64,000 bases of DNA from Magicicada septendecula (taxonomy: Eukaryota > Arthropoda > Insecta > Hemiptera > Cicadidae), in assembly GCA_034769895.1 (NCBI GenBank), contig CM068367.1:348627111-348691110 (forward strand). The letters are read 5' to 3'. Made by a program: the position numbers and the translations under genes. Of this stretch, positions 22,584 to 35,700 are shown in pieces (within the stretch, counting starts at the first letter, position 1; each line of letters opens with the position of its first letter). The notes under the pieces are model-generated. The model was not told the origin of the DNA. It made no database searches and saw nothing but the letters and a program-made list of their open reading frames with translations.

Positions 22584-25006
22584 TGTAACGCGTCGAATTG
22601 AAGGACTCAATACGTTACATAAAACTAACATAAAAACTCCTAGGTAATTTAAGAATGACAAATGACCACAACAAGTACCTTGCAAGGTAGAGTAAAATAT
22701 AATATAAATTAAGATAATGAGAATAGACTAATAAGGTTAGTAATAAGTAAGTGTTGTAAAGGCAATCTGTGATAAAATACAGAGGAAATAATTGTAAAAC
22801 AACAGTCACTATAGACAAACAGGACTGTAAGTTTAGTGTCAGTGCTAGTGAACAAAATATAGTCACAAGGAAATGAAAGCAAAGTGCAATTAAAAAAAAA
22901 AAAAGTAAAGTGCGAAGGGACTGGTAGTCAATACCTTGGAGATGAACACTCATTTAATGGTGGTAAGATTTAAGTAAATGAAAGTGACATTAATAGTAAT
23001 GTAAGCAAAATGTTTAATGTTCAGAGGATATTTTTAAGTTTCAACATCTTATTACTAACCATTTCCTGGTTGTTATTAATATTGATGTTTATTACAGGGC
23101 GAATACTGTCATTTGTTCCATTACAGTCAACATACCTTAACTGTTTAATAGTAATGGAAGAGTGTATAAACAAAATAGTCTACTGATAAGACAAAACAAA
23201 CTGTTATTATTGTACAAGCTAGGTGACAGGGTCTTACACAATAAGATGTTATAATTTACTTAATTAGAGTGTAGTCATAGAGGCACAATATTGTTTTCAT
23301 GTTTATATAATGTGTTATAAAATAGTCATAGTATATAGGCAGAACAGTATTTAATATTTGAATGTTGTGTTATGAATTAATTATAAATAACCAAAATGTA
23401 AAGGGCCAAACGGCTACTTAATATCAGAAAGTGAAACATTGTAATATGAGACAGTAATTAGTAATAGGCTAAGTTCTGCCTAACAATTATAGTAAACCTT
23501 CAGTAAACAACAACAGTAAAGTAAATTAGTAAGAGATGATACAAATGCCAAGGTAGGCCTAAATTAAATGTTAACCACAACATGTTAATAGTTTATATAA
23601 TAGCATTAGAATAAGGAAAGTGTCAGAACTTAAGTATAATGGCCATAAAGATCGAATTTTGTAAGTTCCTAAATTAATTATAAAGGCACTCACATATAGC
23701 ATATGAGATGTCAAAATATTTGTATTTTGACAAGGAATGTCATTATTTTAACCAAATTAAGATTTATTAAATACTAAAGGGGCACAAGTTGGAGTGGAAG
23801 GTAAAAAATTGTAAATTTTAAATAATTTCGGTCCCATGACCCGTTGACCCGGCGTTTGACCAATAGGAAATCAGCTAAATTTTGGTCAATATCGTTGAGA
23901 ACAGAAGAAAAAATATTCACTCTATTGTTAGACACCAAACTATTAAGGTCGGCGATGTGCTGTCTAGAGTAACAAAAGTATAACGGAATCAAATCTTTGA
24001 AGAAAAAGATAAAAATGAAAAATTATAATACACCAGATTTTAAATGAGGTGGAAGAAATTAAATTGAAATAAAATTATAATAATCTAAAGAAGAAAAACT
24101 TAAATAATAATGATATATTCAAGAAGATACCAAAGTGAATAATTGATTCTCCAATTGGGTAAGGTTAAACATTTTGTAACATTACAGTTCAACTCCACAA
24201 CACCAAGATACATTAACTAACACTTTCCACCAATAACACAAGTGAAAGAAAATAATATATAATATAAAAACAGTGAACAACTCATGTAAATTATTTTATC
24301 TGTAAAACTGACAGTGAATACATTTTCACTTATCATTAGTTTTGGTCAACAAGCGGCCATTTTGTGTTTCGTATAACCTCCATTACAGTTGCTTGTGGAA
24401 AGTTGAAGCAAATTAATTTTTGTTACATTTAAATAAAATTAACTCTCTCTAGTATTAGTAATTAAGATTTTTGAATAATTGTAATGTATGGTACTTTCCG
24501 TAACCATTTCTTACTTTTCCTAACAGTATAAAAGAACCCACGAACTGACGAAATAACATTATAAAAATAAAAATATTTGAAAAGTCGAATTAAGTAAAAG
24601 AGTCGATACGGCAATAATTTATTTCGACCTAAGGGTTGTCAAACTGAATGTGAATAAAATAAACGTTAATAAAACTAATCAATTGGTATTAAAAGAGTTT
24701 TTATTGATAAATGAAACTAAGGTTAAAGGATTTTTTAGGTAATAAAGAAGAGTGAATACATATGGGCGATTTGAACTTCGTAGCAAACAAGGAAGAAGCA
24801 GATAACATATAATTCGATATCACGTTCGATCGCAAACATCAACAAAACCACTTTCGCTATTCAAAACAATTTTTTTTTATGAATTTAATAAACAAATAAA
24901 ACAAATACGAATTAATTTTTTTTAATAAATAATTTTTAACGCATAATCCAAGAGAAAACGTTTAGGTACAAACGAAGTCAGCATCGTAAATATACGTTTT
25001 ATTACA
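22584..25006 (+). mobile_element. Gypsy-type LTR fossil (about 2.4 kb, probably solo)
   Basis: Starts TGTAACGCGTCG and ends ...TTTTATTACA, so it has TGTAA/TTACA inverted ends. A primer-binding-site-like sequence (TGGCGCCAACAACTTGGGGC) follows three bases later. The layout parallels the 5' LTR of the larger fossil downstream, with similar phrases (for example GGCCAAACGG against GGCCAAATGG) but no close identity. No gag or pol of its own is visible. It is an old, incomplete element, a related but distinct family. Confidence 0.6.
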
Positions 25007-25310
25007 GAATGGCGCCAACAACTTGGGGCTTTTAACAACCTAACTCCAGGAAGATTAATTGTAACAATATAACCACATACCATAAACAAAAAGGATAAGG
25101 AAGGAAATAATTGTCAATATACAGTTTATTACAGAATGACATCAACAACGCGGGGCTTAACAAAGTAAAAAGTATAAGAGAAGGAGGTTTTCTATTGGTA
25201 TATTTCAAATTGACGCAACCAACGCGTGGCGTTTAATCAATCCTAAACGGTAAAGGGTAAGGATCTATTTTATATTACAAATTGGCGCTCCAACGGGGGG
25301 CGTAACCAAC
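25007..25310 (+). repeat. Four reiterated LTR-end/primer-binding-site-like units
   Basis: Units at about 25,001-25,030, 25,128-25,160, 25,201-25,235 and 25,272-25,305. Each has a TTACAGAAT-like LTR end followed by TGGCGC-xx-CAAC-xx-GGGGC. The consensus resembles the primer-binding site complementary to the tRNA-Lys 3' end (TGGCGCCCAACGTGGGGC). Two further units occur at 28,500-28,535 and 28,567-28,600. Confidence 0.6.
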
Positions 25311-25425
25311 TTAACTCAAGATTAAGAATAAAATTATTTACGAATATTATTTAAGAATTGAAATTAACGAAAGAACATCATCGTCAAAATACTTTATTAC
25401 TATATATATATATATATATATATAT

Positions 25426-28400
25426 TGTAGCATGACAGATTATCCACATTATAATGAATCAAAAATGATCATAAATAAAAATAAAATTAAATTAAATCAA
25501 GGAAAATCCAAATAAAAATAAATAAGTACCACAGAAAATGCAATCATAATTTGAAGAAATAAAAATAAATTAAAAACAACTAAGCAAAACCTATGAGTAA
25601 TGAAAAATAAACCAAAAAACTAAAAGATAAAGTAAGGAAATACCCAGGTAGGATAGGAGTAAGTAAGGCAAAACCTAGAACAAACCGACACCCCAAATAT
25701 AAGGAATAATTTTGAACAAACAAGATAGGAGAGTAATAAGTAAGGCAACACCCAAAACAAACCGACATACCTAATAAAACTATTTTTATCAAAGAAACAA
25801 AGTAGGAGAATAAGTTAAAGTAAGGAAAACCTAGAACAAACCGACACCCCAAAATAAAAGGACTGAAATGGAAGAAACCACATGGAATAACGAGATAAAG
25901 TAGGGAAATACCCTAAATAAACCTAGTAACAAAGGAATAAAACCCCTAAAGAAATCTAACTAATGAAGGTATAACACCCAAAACAGAAAATAATGTGAAG
26001 TAGATATAGACAAAAGTGTTTAGAGGTATAAGTAAAAGTGCACCCACGAAAGTTATTTTATAATGGAAAAAAAACCTTCATAATACTCTATAAACAAGAT
26101 TCTTGATCTTGGAATACTACAAAACTTATTTAGAGATAAGATCCAAGAATAACAGAGGACCAGTGCAAGTTATCTTATTATAATAAATAAACTTCAAGTG
26201 TCAGTGTTTTAAATGCTTAAACTAAGTAAATTTGTGCCTTTACCCAACTTTAAAGTTTATGTACCAACTACAGAAATAATATTTTGTAAAATATTATGAT
26301 AAAAATAGACTACAAATGTTTTAAGAAAGTGCCACTCTTTATCTGACTACATTTTATAAAATGAGGTAGATAGAATAAGAGCAGGTAATAAATAAGTGGA
26401 GTGACAAGGGGTACATCCCCAATATAAAATAAAAACAGCTAAGACTGCACAAAATTAAATTTAAGAAATAAGTTAAAAAAGAAAGGACATATGTGTTTTG
26501 TTTTGTTAAGTTCAATGAACTTAAGGCTGAAATGTTTGAGTTTAAATACTATTTTTTGTTATGAAATATTTGTTAGGAGTTAATACTTATTATCAATGCT
26601 AAATGTTCAAGCAGTTAAGTAAGGTAATTTTCATTAATATTGTATTAGAATAGAAGGTCAGAAGGGGTATAAGCAAGCTGTATTATCCAGAAACTTTGTA
26701 TGTAAAAACAGATAAAATCTAGGCCAAATGGTAAAAACAACAACATTATAATTGAGAAATAAGTCTAGTAAACTAGTTAAACTGATGAAATTTGTATAAG
26801 GTAAATCAAGCAGAGTATATTATAAATGAAACTATACTTTAGAAGGATATTAGAAAAAGGTATGAAAGATTATTGGAAAAATGCAAATGTAATAACTGAA
26901 AAATCCAAGGGGGGAGTCCCAAATTAAAGAATAATATTTAAAAAGGATAACTAATTAATAAGATTACAAGGAGTTAATGGAAAATAAACATGTTATTTCA
27001 ATCTGAGATTTTGTACAATCATAATTATAACATAATACAAATGGCAAACCTTTTAAGAGGACAGGAAGTAAAATTTTAAAGCCTACCGTTAGAAATACAG
27101 TAAATATGGCATTTTTAGATAAAAAAAACTTTGTAAAAATATCTTATTTGGTATCAAATCAAGCATAATGAACTAAAGAAAGAGATTATGTATTTAATAT
27201 TTAATAAAGTTAAATAATAATAAAAATGTATTCAATAGTATAATGTAAAAATCAGTTATGTAGCGGAAATGCTACAAATTTAGAACAATGTATTTTTAAT
27301 ATTAACTTGGCTAAGACGTTTCGGATGAAGAAGGAAGTTAAAACAGTTGATTATTAGACTTTGTCGAGTACACATGAGACGAGCTCTAGCTCTAATATTA
27401 ACGTATATCGAAGGAATAAAAAATGGCTTTCATCAGCCTAGCCTATTCAAAGTAAAAAATCGCAAATTTTGGAAAACTTTAAAACAAAATTAAATTCAGT
27501 GCAATAAACAATTACAACTAATGAATTAACTAATATTGAACCGGAAAAGTGAATTAATTAATTTAAACACATAAAAACGATAATACTGAATATAAAGCGT
27601 GCCATTTTCGACCTTATTGACTAAAGTGCACTACAAACATTATACAACACTAATCAACGAGGTGAATCCCAGAACACTGAACAAGGACAACTCCACTAAC
27701 ACCAGAAGGAAATATCACTACTGCTGAGACGAGGAAACTTGGAAAAACTACTTTTATTTGAAGAGAATTCTGTCGTGAAGTCGTCATTTTAACATATGCA
27801 GTCCTGAAGCAGCCATCTTTAACTCCCACAATTCAAAGTATACCACAGCTAGTTTCGTCGTCAACGTCAAATGGTTCGTAATTTTATTTTAATAAACATT
27901 ATCTATCTTGAATGGATCTTTGTATTTTTAATTCTTAAGTTATTAATTGTGAGTGTTATACTTTCCTAAACTTACCCTTTCTCTGACTATATAATATAAC
28001 CGTTAAAAGAACTGAAAATTAATATTAATACTTTATGTAAGAAATAATCGATCGCCCTGAGATACGAGTCGATACCAACTGTTGAAAAATCGATTTAATA
28101 TCGATCTATTTAATAATTGTTAAATAAAAACTGGAATTTCATAATGTTGACTTATATTTCTTTCAAAAATTATAATTAGCATAACATAATATAATATTTA
28201 AACAACGGACTACACGAAAGGCGGCAATTACCAAGGAGAAAGGAGAATACTATCAGAAGAAGAAGAACCGCTAATCGATCAGTGCCGTAGACAATCCTGT
28301 TAACGCGGAACTTAATTCTAGTTACCAAAAGGGGATATAATTGTCAAAAACAGTGATAACAGATTTAAAATTTTACACCAATACATTACGAAAATTAATT

Positions 28401-28505
28401 ACTAAATAATAAAACCAACAAAAACAATTCTCAAAAAATATTTTCAAAAAAACAAACAAATTTTTCTTATTTTGTTAACAAACACAAAGTTTACATTTTG
28501 TTACA
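25426..28505 (+). repeat. 5' LTR of the Gypsy fossil (about 3.1 kb)
   Basis: Begins TGTAGCATGACAG and ends ...CATTTTGTTACA, immediately followed by a primer-binding-site-like sequence. The first 2.03 kb (to about 27,457) is repeated at 35,701-37,735. The remaining 1.05 kb is assigned to the LTR because the TTACA end and primer site lie at its close, and no primer-site-like sequence follows 27,457. An alternative is that the LTR is only 2.03 kb. A (TA)n tract at 25,401-25,425 precedes it. Confidence 0.7.
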
Positions 28506-28600
28506 GAATTGGCGCTCACAACAGTGGGGCATAAAACAAATTAAACTCCAGCGAGAATATACATATTGTTACAAAATTGGCGTCCAACTGAAGGGCTTTA
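28506..28600 (+). promoter_or_regulatory. Primer-binding site and a second copy
   Basis: GAATTGGCGCTCACAACAGTGGGGC directly follows the LTR end by position (described here by its key parts TTGGCGC and GTGGGGC), and a diverged repeat TTGGCGTCCAAC...GGGC follows about 65 bases later. Both resemble a tRNA-Lys-type primer site with small insertions. Confidence 0.55.
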
Positions 28601-28683
28601 ATTAGTGATTGATAGGCCACTATAATTTGCCCAATTCCTAATTTGAGCTTGGCAGCGGTTATCAAGTCAGAGGAATAAGAAAA

Positions 28684-30910
28684 ATGCAACGTCGAGCAAC
28701 ATCGAAGAAACGGGCGGCAGAGGCCGAAAAGGAAATTAATATGGAAGACAAGGAGACGACGCCGGTGGAAGACGTGGAAATGTTATTACCCCCAGTGGAA
28801 CCTAAACAACCCGCACCACCAGAGGAACAACCTGAGATACCCACGCAAACAGGGGAGGTCAATCTCCAGGAGAAAGAGATAGAGAGATCCAAAACAACAG
28901 AAGATACAAAGTTGGACAAAATGATGGAAATGTTTCTCCGAGAATTCAAATCCACAAAGGAAGAAATCAAATCCACAAAGGAAGAAATGAGTAAGGAAAC
29001 GAAGGAAGACAACCAATCCTTAAATAAGAAGTTGGAAGATTTGAAGGAGGACAACCAGTCTTTAAAGGAAGAATTCAAAACAACCAAGGAAGAATTGGGT
29101 AATAAAATTGAAAATACAAATAAGAAAATAGAGGAAACTGAAAGAGGAACTGAAAGAGGACAACCGATCCTTGAGCCAGAAAATTGATGAATCTAATCAG
29201 AAGATGGAGGAAACCAGCAAGAAGATGGAAAGTGACAACCAACAGTTGAAGGAAGAGTTAAGGGAGAATAATAAGAAAATGGAAGAGAAAATGGAGGAGA
29301 AGTTGGAAGAATTGAAGGAGGATAACCAACTATTAAGAGAAGAATTAAGGGAGGTTAACCAGGAAAATCTGGACAAGCTAGACGAAAGGATAGAGTTGCT
29401 AAAAGAAGAGTTGAGCAAGGAAGCCAACGATAATAAGGAATACACAAACAATAAAATAGAAGAAGAAACCATAGTAATAAAACAACAGATCAGGGAAGTT
29501 GACGAAAGATGTAGCCAGACCGAGCGGGAAGTGCAGGAATTCAAGGAAGTGGTAAACACCAAAATAACCAATATCGAAGAACACAATAAGATCAAGTTAG
29601 AAGAAAACCGAAAGGAAACACAAGAAGAATTAGGGAAGGTACGTAACCAAGTTACGGAAAGGTGCGACGGAATAGAAGTAGCGATGACGAATATCACCGG
29701 TCAGGTACGGCAGAGCCAGGAAGAGATGGAAGTAATTAGAAACCGACCCGCTAACATTACAGGTATTCCAATGAACGAGAATAGGGAATGGCTGAATTTC
29801 CGCCAATATAAAAGGAAGCCGATGGAGTTCTTGGCCCGAATCGAGGAATACTTTGCCAAACATAGGGGCAATAGGTGGGTTAACAACCGAGAACTGTTGG
29901 ACGAATCATTCCGTGAGATGACGGACAATTGGTGGATGGCGAACCGTAGTAAGATCGCGGACTACCAGCAATTCAAAAACCTCTTCAAAGCTAAGTACTG
30001 GTCGGAGACAACCCAGAACTTAATACGGGACAACATCTGTCATGGCCGATACAATACACAAGTAGGTAACACTATGACCGCCTACTTCCTCGGAAAGGTA
30101 TGTCTGGCGAAGCGTTTGGAACCGGCCATACCAGAAGAATGCCTCGTAAACAAGCTATCATACCATTACGATGAAGATGTAATAAGAGCGAGGAGGGGTA
30201 GCCAGATAAAGACGATACAAGCGATGACCGAATTGTTGGAGAACTACGAGAATGAACATTACTATCGGCAAAGCAGGAGGAGGAATGATCGGCCGGAAAT
30301 AAGAAACAGTCAGTACCCCAATAACGGTAATAACCATAACGGCAATGGCTACCAAGGGAACCGTAACAATTCAAATTATTATAATAATAATAGCTACAAT
30401 AATAATAATAATAATAATAATAATAACGTTCCTAATAACCAAAACCCAAATAGGAATAATAACCACTACCAAGGTAATCGAAATAATTATTACGAAAACC
30501 CGAATAATAATAGTCAGAGAAACCTCAATCAAAATAATACCGAATGGTATTATAATAATAACAGAGGTTACCAACAAAACAATAACAATAATAACAATAG
30601 GTTTTCCCGACCCCGAGGAAATTTCATAAGGGCCGAAGACAACAGTCAACGACGATACACCCACCAGCGGCGTAACAGTTTCCACGACTATGATGATCGG
30701 CGGAGAACCGGAGAACGTGATGGTCCAAGGTATAATCAACCAAGGCGAAGTACCAGTTTAGATGATCCAGAACGGCAAACAAACCGAGAACAACCATTTG
30801 ATCATCGCACGGAACGGCAGGAACCCACTCAAGGTTTCCCCACTGACGCCTCGGTCGGTCCTAACAATAACAACAATGAAAATGAGAATTTAAACGGGAG
30901 GAGGCAGTGA
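28684..30910 (+). pseudogene. gag region of the Gypsy fossil
   Basis: Encodes an unusual Gag. A long Glu/Lys-rich coiled-coil region comes first (about 28,900-29,750), then a capsid-like segment (EWLNFRQYKRKPMEFLARIE, later a YFLGKVCLAKRLEP helix) typical of Ty3/Gypsy Gag. Last is an Asn-rich, Arg-containing tail with long Asn runs encoded by AAT repeats, in place of the usual zinc knuckles. Gag packages element RNA, and the basic Asn/Arg tail could do the RNA binding. Part of a broken element. Confidence 0.85.
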
Positions 30911-31079
30911 TGAATTATCACGACCCTTCACTGCTCCTATCTTCTGGGTATCAACAAGAATTGCCAAGAGCAACTCACTCTAATAATATTACAATCATTA
31001 GTTGTTACTACCTAAAGAATATCCGAAACGAACTATTGGAGGAGGAGGACGACACTAGCCTCAATAGTCTAAACAATTA

Positions 31080-34000
31080 AATAATATACGTAAACGCGGA
31101 AATAGAAGGAATTTTCGCCCAATTAATGATTGATACAGGGGCGAACGTATCTATAATTAACTCTATTGAATTGGAAAGAATTCAAAAAGAATGTGGTCAA
31201 ATATTGCCAATATTACCGGTGAATAACATTGTATTAATAGGTGCCACTGGCCGCCAAAACAAAACAATAAGGAAGCAAGTTTCAGTAAACGTGGTTAGCA
31301 AGGGTATAGCTTTAAACATGATATTCTTAATTGCGACAGGATTGCCCTTTAATATATTGGTGGGGTGCGATGTACTAAGGAGGAACTCCACTATCATCGA
31401 TTTGCGCACAAAAAAAGTATCACTGTTTGCAGAAGGGCTGACCTGGACGGCTGATTTAGTAGGTAGCGAGACAGTACTTCCCAGCAGTATCCACCAACAA
31501 CTTCGAAACATAAACTATATCGAAAATAACTCCATAGTTAACCCAATAATATACAACAACACGGACGAGGATTTATGGTCACAAAAGATACAGGAAATAA
31601 GGGATTTCCGGGGCGGAATCACAAATGAAAAATTGCCCATGCGCCAAGCGAATCAGTTAATAAGTATATATGAGAAGTACCGCTCAGTATTTTCAGACGA
31701 ACCCGGTAAGGTAAAAAATTACCAATGTAAACTTAAATTTAGAGAAACAGTAGAGTTTAACCGAAAATCATATCCCATTGTGCGTTCACGAAAAGAGGAT
31801 GTAAGAGCAGAAATAAACAAAATGATCAACAGTGACATCATAGAGAGTAGCCAATCTCCATTCACCAACCCTATCGTGGCTATTCCTAAGAAAAACGGCC
31901 AAGTCCGGCTTTGCTTAGATGCGCGCGAAATAAACAAAATGATCATCAATGACAGAACATCGCCCGGTGAAATAGAAGAGATCTTGAAACGATTCCACGG
32001 TACCAAGTACATTAGTACATGGGACACGGTATGCGGTTACTGGCAGGTGGAGTTGCACCCACAGAGTCGTCAGTATCTGGCATTCATATTCGAGGGGCGC
32101 AATTACCAATTCAAGAGATTGCCCTTCGGACTGTGAATTCAGTAGCCATCTTTGTGGCCTGCATGGACCAGATACTTGGACAGGAAGTACTTCAGTTTAC
32201 CACCGTGTATGTAGACGATCTACTGATTACCTCAGAAACTTGGGAGGAACACTGCTACCGAGTGGAACATGTACTTGAAAAATTGGCTATAAATAATATC
32301 ACTCTTAAATTAGAAAAATCCAAGTTCATAGCAAGAGAAGTTCAGTTCTTGGGGTTTAACTTGGATGACCAAGGAATATCACCGTCATTGGAAAAAGTGG
32401 AAGCGATCCAGAAACTCCCTACACCTAAGAATAGAAGGCAATTACAGTCATTCCTGGGACTCTGTAATTATTACAGGAAGTTCCAGGAACAATATTCAGA
32501 ACTAACATCAAAGTTTCAACAACAACTATCTTCTAAAAACAAATGGATCTGGGGTCGAGAGCAGGACGTGACTATTCAACTCATCAAGGACAAGTTTTTG
32601 AAAACAATAATACTTCACCACCCAAGTTTTAAACAACCTTTTTTCTTAAACTGCGATGCCAGCAACATCAGACTAAGAACGACACTGTATCAAGAAGATG
32701 AGAAGGGTCAACATCTAGTGATTAGCTTTGCGAGTCGGACTTTAAACCAGTGCGAAAGGAATTACAATGTCACTGAAAAAGAATTGCTGAGTGTAGTATT
32801 CGCATGTGGTAAATTCCGCACCTATATCTTGGGTTACCCAGTTACAGTCCGAACAGACCATAAATCCATATCGTTCCTAAGGAGATGCAAATTGAGTCAC
32901 GGCAGACTGACCAGGTGGATACTTGCCCTACAAGAGTACGATCTGCGATGGGAATACATCCCGGGGAAGAAGAATGTCGTAGCGGACGTGTTATCACGTA
33001 TTAATGTGGAAAATCAAACTTTTGAGGGAGAGAAAGAAAGTATACTCAAGATCTACCACGTTATTAGCACCAGATCCGATTTAGCAGCATTATTAATGAA
33101 CATTAGCCTCCACCAGCAATCTGACCCGAAATTAAAAAACATAATAAATCGATTAGAGGAACAAGATGAAACCATAGCTCAATATTATCATATTAATAAA
33201 GGTATCTTATTTATTAAAACTTCCTTGAAGCAGGAGACCTGGAAGGTGGGTATTCCAACCCATATTGAAAAGGAAATAATAGTCGATTATCATGTACTAT
33301 ATGGACATATGAGCGCCTTGAAGGTGATTAAAGCTTTGGAGGAGAGCTGTCAAATAAAAAATATAAACCGGAAGGTGAGAAGGTATATAAAATCGTGTCA
33401 TATTTGCCAACTGGTGAAAGCTAACAACGAGAAAAAGGAAGGCATTATGATTCCAATAACATCCAAGGCGAAGTTGGTGAAGGTGTTCTTAGACATCTGC
33501 GGACCATTTCCCCGTAGTGGCGGTCGACATAGATATAAATACCTGATCATAATAATGGACCATTTCACTAAGTTTATAAAGCTATACCCAGTTAATCGAG
33601 CAACTACAATGAAACGTCTGGGAGTAATAACAGAACAATATATTCCAAACATAGGGAAACCATCTTCGATCATAACGGACCATGGTACCCAATTTAAGGG
33701 AAGAAAATGGCGGGATACCCTAATATCACTCGGTATTCGAACGTACAAAACATCGGTCTACCACCCGAGTAGTAATCCGGCAGAGAGGGTGTTAAGAGAA
33801 GTGGGGAGGATATTAAGGACTTATTGTCACCATCAGCAGAAAAAATGGCAAGAATATCTAGCAGCCACAGAAGAATTCCTCAACTTATCATACCATCCAG
33901 CTATAGGGATTACCCCATACTCCGCCATGTACGAGAAACCACCCCCACGAGAGATCAAAGAAATCATAGAGTTCCCTATGAATGACGTTTATAAGTTCGA

Positions 34001-34300
34001 CAAAGTAAAATTCTATAACAAGGTAGCCGAAGACCAGGAGAAGCGGCAAAATAAGTATCAGAAGGCTACTTGGAAAAATAATAACGTATACACTAGGAGA
34101 AAAGATACTGTTAAAAACCCGTGAACTACCCAGCACGCTAGAAGGAATAACCAAGAAGTTACTACTACTGTATACAGGACCATATATAGTTTCCAAAATA
34201 AACAATAATAATACATATGAAATAAAGGAGATGGTTTCAGGAAAAATAAAAGGCGTGTATAACCAGGCTTCCATAAAAAGATATTACGAGGAGTAAATTC
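31080..34300 (+). pseudogene. pol region of the Gypsy fossil
   Basis: Order of domains: aspartic protease (MIDTGANVSIINS, about 31,126), reverse transcriptase (LCLDAREINKMI near 31,910; YVDDLL near 32,208), RNase H (FFLNCDAS near 32,645; TEKELLSVVFACGKFRTYIL near 32,775), and integrase. The integrase shows an HHCC zinc region (YHVLYGH...CHICQL near 33,290-33,410) and catalytic-core segments (DICGPFPRSGG, ITDHGTQFKG, PAERVLREVG). This order is Ty3/Gypsy and excludes Copia. Related to arthropod Gypsy elements, with the exact lineage not resolved. Broken. Confidence 0.88.
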
Positions 34301-34615
34301 AAAAAGAAAGTAAGAACAATTTACTACCAACTATTTATGAACTTTAATTTTGGTAATAAAGAAACGGAATTTTGAATTAATAAAATCAGAAAAATTCAAA
34401 ACAAAGTAAGACCAACTTACTACAATTATTTATGAGAGTTAACTTTAACAGAATTTTTGAAGTATTAAATACAGAAAAATCTTAAAAAACAAAGTAAGAA
34501 CAACTTACTACCAATTATTTATGAACTTTAATTTTGGAAATAAAGAAATGGAATTTTGAAGAATTAAATCTAAAAAAAAAAATTAATTCAGAAACAATGT
34601 AAGATCAACTTACCA
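34299..34615 (+). repeat. Tandem repeat in the 3' non-coding region of the Gypsy fossil
   Basis: Four diverged units of about 90-105 bp, each opening with an AAGTAAGAxCAAxTTACTAC phrase (34,307; 34,404; 34,491; 34,596). The first three continue with AATTATTTATGA and a TTTGGxAATAAAGAAAxGGAATTTT-like block. The opening phrase can itself fold (GTAAG...CTTAC). Confidence 0.75.
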
Positions 34616-35700
34616 CAATTAACAGCATTAAATATTGAGTAATTATTGAATTACCAACCTCTAAAAAACTATAAGGACAACTGATACAAAAAAAAATGAA
34701 TAAAATTGTTTTGGAAAGAAAATAATAAAACCTTTACGCAATACAAATAGAAGCAATGACCACATAAATAATATAATTAAGGAATTAATTTGGATGAGAA
34801 CAAGAGCGAAATAAATTTTGAAGAAATTAAGAAAAAATATATAAATATATAATATAACTATGATCTTAATTTGAATGTCAATTATAATAAATACAATTCG
34901 ATAACAAGAATCCAGTGGAACAATTCATAAGAACTAAGAACAAAAAAATTTTTAATAATAACATATATGCTACTAATAACCAGAAGAAGATTGTACTAAC
35001 TATAAGAGAGTTAAAGAGAATTCAGATGAAAAAGATTACCCAATAACTAATGATAATTATATCAACGGACTTTACAACCATGAGGAAAATAAATATATTA
35101 AAAGAGCTTCCAACCATGATAAGAATAAATATATCAGCTGAGCTAACAATTAAGAAGAACAACTGAAAGAAAAATAACTGAGATAGAAATATTAACAAAT
35201 CTGAGCAAATACGAAGTGAGGTATCCAAGGATGTTTTTTAATAGTCGTATAAGAGACTGTTCTTATCTAATTTTTATTAATGACTGTCTGTAGATAATTC
35301 CAGCAGTATTATTATGTTTTGAGCAGAGATGAATTTCCTCTGATCTCAATGAGAAGTGTAGTATGGCCAGCAGAGTATATGTAGCCACAAGTGCCTCTCT
35401 GAACTGCCCCAGCTCACGTGTTAGGGAATGTTAGGGAATGAATATCCCAAGGATAAAACACCAAGTTAAGGAAAAAATAAAAATAAATAATAATAAACCT
35501 CAGATGACAATGACTATCAAGGAAAATAAATTTAAGAAAAAAAATATATATATAATATAAATTTAAGCTCAAGTGTGAAGAAGCAAAGAAAGAAATGGGA
35601 TGGAAGACTAGAAATATAATATCTAACAAACATCATAAGCAATTATTTCAGACACACTCAAGTTATGGTCTGAACTAATCAGTTCTGGAGGAGAGCAATC
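34616..35700 (+). other. 3' non-coding region of the Gypsy fossil with polypurine tract
   Basis: A-rich, with no conserved protein. Two imperfect copies of a roughly 50-bp unit lie at 35,055-35,150 (CCATGA..AAATAAATATAT..). The sequence ends with a purine-rich CTGGAGGAGAGCAATC directly before the 3' LTR, consistent with a polypurine tract. Confidence 0.6.

Noticed and set aside
27457-27490. LTR end of the older Gypsy fossil placed at the end of the 2-kb repeat
   Set aside because: No CA end or primer-site-like sequence there, while both occur at 28,505; kept as an alternative.
30345-30739. Ile-rich frames opposite or overlapping the Gypsy gag
   Set aside because: Shadows of the Asn-coding AAT repeats.
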